Positions 5,810-7,886 of a stretch of DNA of 7,886 nt are shown in pieces (the stretch's first letter is position 1; the number at the start of each line of letters is the position of its first letter). The notes under the pieces are model-generated. The model had not been told where the DNA came from. It worked only from the letters and a program-made list of their open reading frames with translations, and did no database searches. Location of the stretch: NCBI GenBank assembly GCA_005801025.1, contig SYDZ01000298.1:1-7886 (forward strand). Direction: 5' to 3'. This DNA comes from Actinomycetota bacterium. Its GTDB lineage: Bacteria; Actinomycetota; Acidimicrobiia; Acidimicrobiales; Ilumatobacteraceae. Position numbers and translations under genes: made by a program.

Positions 5810-6592
5810 CTACAAAGTATCTAAGGCTTGACGAACTTCAGCGACGTACTCACCGACGGCGTCTGGTCCGCCTTCCATCAATCGGCGCACGACAGAGGCA
5901 CCCTGGACGACTCCATCGGCCACACGGCAAGCCTCAACGGCTTGCGCACTATTGGAAACGCCCACACCTACAATCACAGGCACATCAGTGACCTGTTTGA
6001 GCCGACGCGCTAATTCGGTAGCCGTTGCAGCCAAAGCAGTTCTCTCCCCCGTCACACCCAATAGACCGACAGAATACACAAACCCTCGTGCACGTGCGCA
6101 CACTCTCGGCAATCTTTCGTCAGGTGCAGTTGGAGCGGCCAACATAATCGTTGATAAACCAACATCATCGGCAGCCCGGCACCACAGAGCAGACTCCTCA
6201 AGCGGAAGATCAGGGATAATCGCTCCGCTCATACCTGCCTGCACTAATTGCGCGGCAAAACGTTCGAGACCTGCGTGATGCACGGTGTTGTAGTAGCACA
6301 TCACCACCACAGGAACGCCGATGTCAAGAGTGCGGACACCTTCAAGAATCGAGACTGGCGTGGCACCGTCGTCAAGTGCACGCTGTGAAGCTTGTTGAAT
6401 GATTGGACCGTCCATGACAGGATCAGAAAAAGGTAATCCGATCTCTATGCAATCCGCTCCATGAGCCGCTGCGGAGCGTATCGCATCAGTCCAACCTGCG
6501 AGTCCACCAGTGACATATGGAACCAGTAACTTGCGTCCCGCATCGCGCTTCGCACGAAGTTCAGTCTCCAAGGTCGTCAAGGTCGCAGGCAT
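5810..6592 (-). CDS. trpA: Tryptophan synthase alpha chain
   Basis: A 260-residue TIM barrel that splits indole-3-glycerol phosphate into indole and glyceraldehyde 3-phosphate, passing indole through the tunnel to TrpB. Catalytic acids are Glu50 in CIEIGLPFSDP and Asp61 in MDGP. The loop LLGVTG, normally part of loop 6, and the phosphate-binding GVGVS near residue 210 are present. PYVTGG replaces the more usual YVTAG, a mild variation. The length is normal. Its ATG overlaps the trpB TAA by one base (TAATG), which implies translational coupling and equal production of the two subunits. The small Cys/His protein follows 17 nt downstream. Confidence 0.97.
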   Translation of the reverse strand: MPATLTTLETELRAKRDAGRKLLVPYVTGGLAGWTDAIRSAAAHGADCIEIGLPFSDPVMDGPIIQQASQRALDDGATPVSILEGVRTLDIGVPVVVMCYYNTVHHAGLERFAAQLVQAGMSGAIIPDLPLEESALWCRAADDVGLSTIMLAAPTAPDERLPRVCARARGFVYSVGLLGVTGERTALAATATELARRLKQVTDVPVIVGVGVSNSAQAVEACRVADGVVQGASVVRRLMEGGPDAVGEYVAEVRQALDTL

Positions 6593-7764
6593 TAACTCAA
6601 AACATCCATCATCTGGGCTACGTCTTTATCTCCACGACCAGACAAATTCATCAAAACTGTTTGACCCTGCATATTTGGTGCTTCACGCGAAATCCAAGCA
6701 AGGGCATGAGCACATTCCAATGCTGGGATAATTCCCTCCGTTTTAGCCAATAACTGAAAACCAGCGATGACTTCTGTGTCGGTCACTGTCGGGTACTCGG
6801 CACGACCAATGGACGCCAGATATGAATGCTCTGGTCCGACTCCCGGGTAATCAAGCCCAGCCGATATTGAATGCGCCTCTTGTACCTGTCCGTATTCGTC
6901 TTGCATCAGGTAACTGCGCATGCCGTGAACCACACCAGGTTGACCCCGACCGACAGCGGCTCCACCTGCTGGCTCAACACCGATTAATCGTGCCTTGGTG
7001 TCCACAAACCCAGAGAAAATTCCGATTGCATTTGAACCACCGCCAACGCAAGCCACAACCACATCTGGGTCTTGACCGTAACGTTCAAGGCATTGTTCAC
7101 GAGCTTCGGTGCCGATCACACGATGGAACTCACGCACCATCCACGGATATGGATGAGGCCCCATCACGGAACCCAAGCAATAATGCGTGCTTTCCACGGA
7201 TGCAACCCAATCACGCATCGCTTCATTCACAGCATCCTTCAAGGTTCGGCTACCACTATGAACAGCCTCCACTTCAGCCCCGAGCAGTTTCATGCGGAAA
7301 ACATTGAGGGACTGCCGTTCCACATCCACAGCACCCATATAGACCTTGCACTCAAGCCCCATCAGCGCCGCAGCCGTCGCCGCCGCTACGCCATGTTGAC
7401 CAGCGCCCGTCTCAGCCACAATGCGCTTCTTACCCGTGCGCTTAGCCAACAAAACTTGACCGAGAACATTGTTGATCTTATGCGAGCCAGTGTGATTGAG
7501 ATCTTCGCGCTTAAGAACCAGTCGGATGCCCAACTTGCTTCCGAGTTGATAGCACTCAGTCAGCATTGATGGACGACCAGCATATTCCTGTAACGCCTGA
7601 TTGAGTTCCGCGCGAAAGCTTGGATCAGCCCAGGCTTGGCGAAACGAGGCCTCAAGTTCCTCACATGCTGGCACCAACGTCTCAGGAACAAAGCGACCAC
7701 CGAACTCGCCGAAACGACCCGACTCAGAAGGATCAGACATCATTGACTTTTCTGCAATACTCAC
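6592..7764 (-). CDS. trpB: Tryptophan synthase beta chain
   Basis: A 390-residue PLP enzyme that condenses indole with L-serine to tryptophan, in an alpha2-beta2 complex with TrpA. The N-terminal FGEFGGRFVPETL is typical. Lys96 in HTGSHKINN forms the PLP Schiff base, Glu118 in AETGAGQHG is the catalytic acid, GGGSNAIG (241-248) binds the PLP phosphate, and SGRGDKD (375-381) is the C-terminal cofactor site. It is the ordinary TrpB1 type, as expected next to trpA. The start is GTG at 7762-7764 with AAGGAG (minus strand, 7769-7774) 4 nt upstream; an ATG eight codons in lacks such a site. No other trp gene is adjacent on the downstream side. Confidence 0.98.
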   Translation of the reverse strand: MSIAEKSMMSDPSESGRFGEFGGRFVPETLVPACEELEASFRQAWADPSFRAELNQALQEYAGRPSMLTECYQLGSKLGIRLVLKREDLNHTGSHKINNVLGQVLLAKRTGKKRIVAETGAGQHGVAAATAAALMGLECKVYMGAVDVERQSLNVFRMKLLGAEVEAVHSGSRTLKDAVNEAMRDWVASVESTHYCLGSVMGPHPYPWMVREFHRVIGTEAREQCLERYGQDPDVVVACVGGGSNAIGIFSGFVDTKARLIGVEPAGGAAVGRGQPGVVHGMRSYLMQDEYGQVQEAHSISAGLDYPGVGPEHSYLASIGRAEYPTVTDTEVIAGFQLLAKTEGIIPALECAHALAWISREAPNMQGQTVLMNLSGRGDKDVAQMMDVLS

Positions 7765-7784
7765 ATCGCTCCTTGACCCGTAGA

Positions 7785-7812
7785 AGTCTATGTTGGCATT
7801 TGATCACTACAA
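7785..7812 (-). promoter_or_regulatory. Candidate trpBA promoter
   Basis: TTGTAG (7807-7812) and TAGACT (7785-7790) lie 16 nt apart on the minus strand. The -10 fits the actinobacterial TANNNT form. Transcription would start about 14 nt before the GTG, just upstream of AAGGAG. The short leader leaves no room for a Trp-codon leader peptide or a classical attenuator downstream of this promoter. Confidence 0.4.
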
Positions 7813-7824
7813 CTGCCTAGTTGT
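7809..7824. repeat. 16-bp inverted repeat overlapping the trpB -35
   Basis: ACAACT-GCCT-AGTTGT is a perfect 6-bp inverted repeat with a 4-nt centre. It covers part of the candidate -35 of trpBA and begins 9 bp past the stop codon of the upstream gene, so it could be an operator or a weak terminator. There is no U-tract. Confidence 0.4.
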
Positions 7825-7832
7825 TGAGCGAT

Positions 7833-7886
7833 TTATTCATCCGCCCAGTCATACGGAAAGTCATTGCCCGAGTCACCCGTCACATC
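7833..7886 (-). CDS. C-terminal tail of an upstream gene (partial)
   Basis: Reading into the window on the minus strand, one frame is open for 17 codons and ends in TAA (7833-7835), with tail GDSGNDFPYDWADE. The other two frames meet stops at once. An acidic, aromatic tail looks like real protein, but it is too short to identify. It would lie 68 bp upstream of trpB in the same direction. Confidence 0.45.
   Translation of the reverse strand, partial: DVTGDSGNDFPYDWADE

Noticed and set aside
7072..7569. Plus-strand 165-residue frame
   Set aside because: It is antisense to trpB, which is unmistakable in the other strand, and its sequence is low in recognisable motifs.
7765..7832. Trp attenuator upstream of trpB
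   Set aside because: There is no leader frame with consecutive Trp codons and no pair of competing hairpins in the 68 bp.

Overview
The window most likely comes from an actinobacterium, probably of the class Acidimicrobiia (Ilumatobacter-like); this is an inference. Base composition looks moderate, roughly 50-55 % G+C by eye. Supporting signs are an actinobacterial-type FASII cluster, a FabG that closely resembles mycobacterial MabA/FabG1 down to its C-terminal GMGH ending, GTG starts, TANNNT-like -10 elements close to start codons, and two small hypothetical proteins of types I associate with actinobacteria.

Layout from left to right. Positions 1-371, minus strand: the N-terminal 70 codons of a small coiled-coil protein, preceded by a tRNA gene that reads as tRNA-Leu(CAA) but has a short variable loop. 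Positions 486-4830, plus strand: a tight type II fatty-acid synthesis operon, fabD-fabH-fabG-acpP-fabF, with gaps or overlaps of 1 nt except for an 83-nt A/T-rich leader before acpP. Positions 4827-5255, minus strand: fabZ, tail to tail with fabF and overlapping it by 4 nt. Positions 5256-5486: 231 bp without a convincing gene, but with two inverted repeats, a candidate fabZ promoter and a third hairpin. Positions 5487-7764, minus strand: trpB-trpA (1-nt overlap) followed by a small Cys/His-rich protein in the same transcriptional direction. Positions 7833-7886, minus strand: probable last 17 codons of another gene upstream of trpB.

How the genes work together. FabD loads malonyl onto ACP (AcpP), FabH starts the chain, FabF elongates it, FabG reduces the 3-ketoacyl-ACP and FabZ dehydrates the 3-hydroxyacyl-ACP. 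An enoyl-ACP reductase is needed to close the cycle and is not in the window. TrpB and TrpA form tryptophan synthase.

Most of the window is ordinary core metabolism. The points worth a second look are a C-terminal barrel-sandwich (biotinyl/lipoyl-like) extension on FabD that lacks the acceptor lysine, the class I-shaped tRNA with a Leu anticodon, the 101-residue Cys/His protein behind trpA with a HIT-like histidine triad, and an 18-bp inverted repeat overlapping the candidate -10 of fabZ. I see no mobile element, CRISPR array or defence system.
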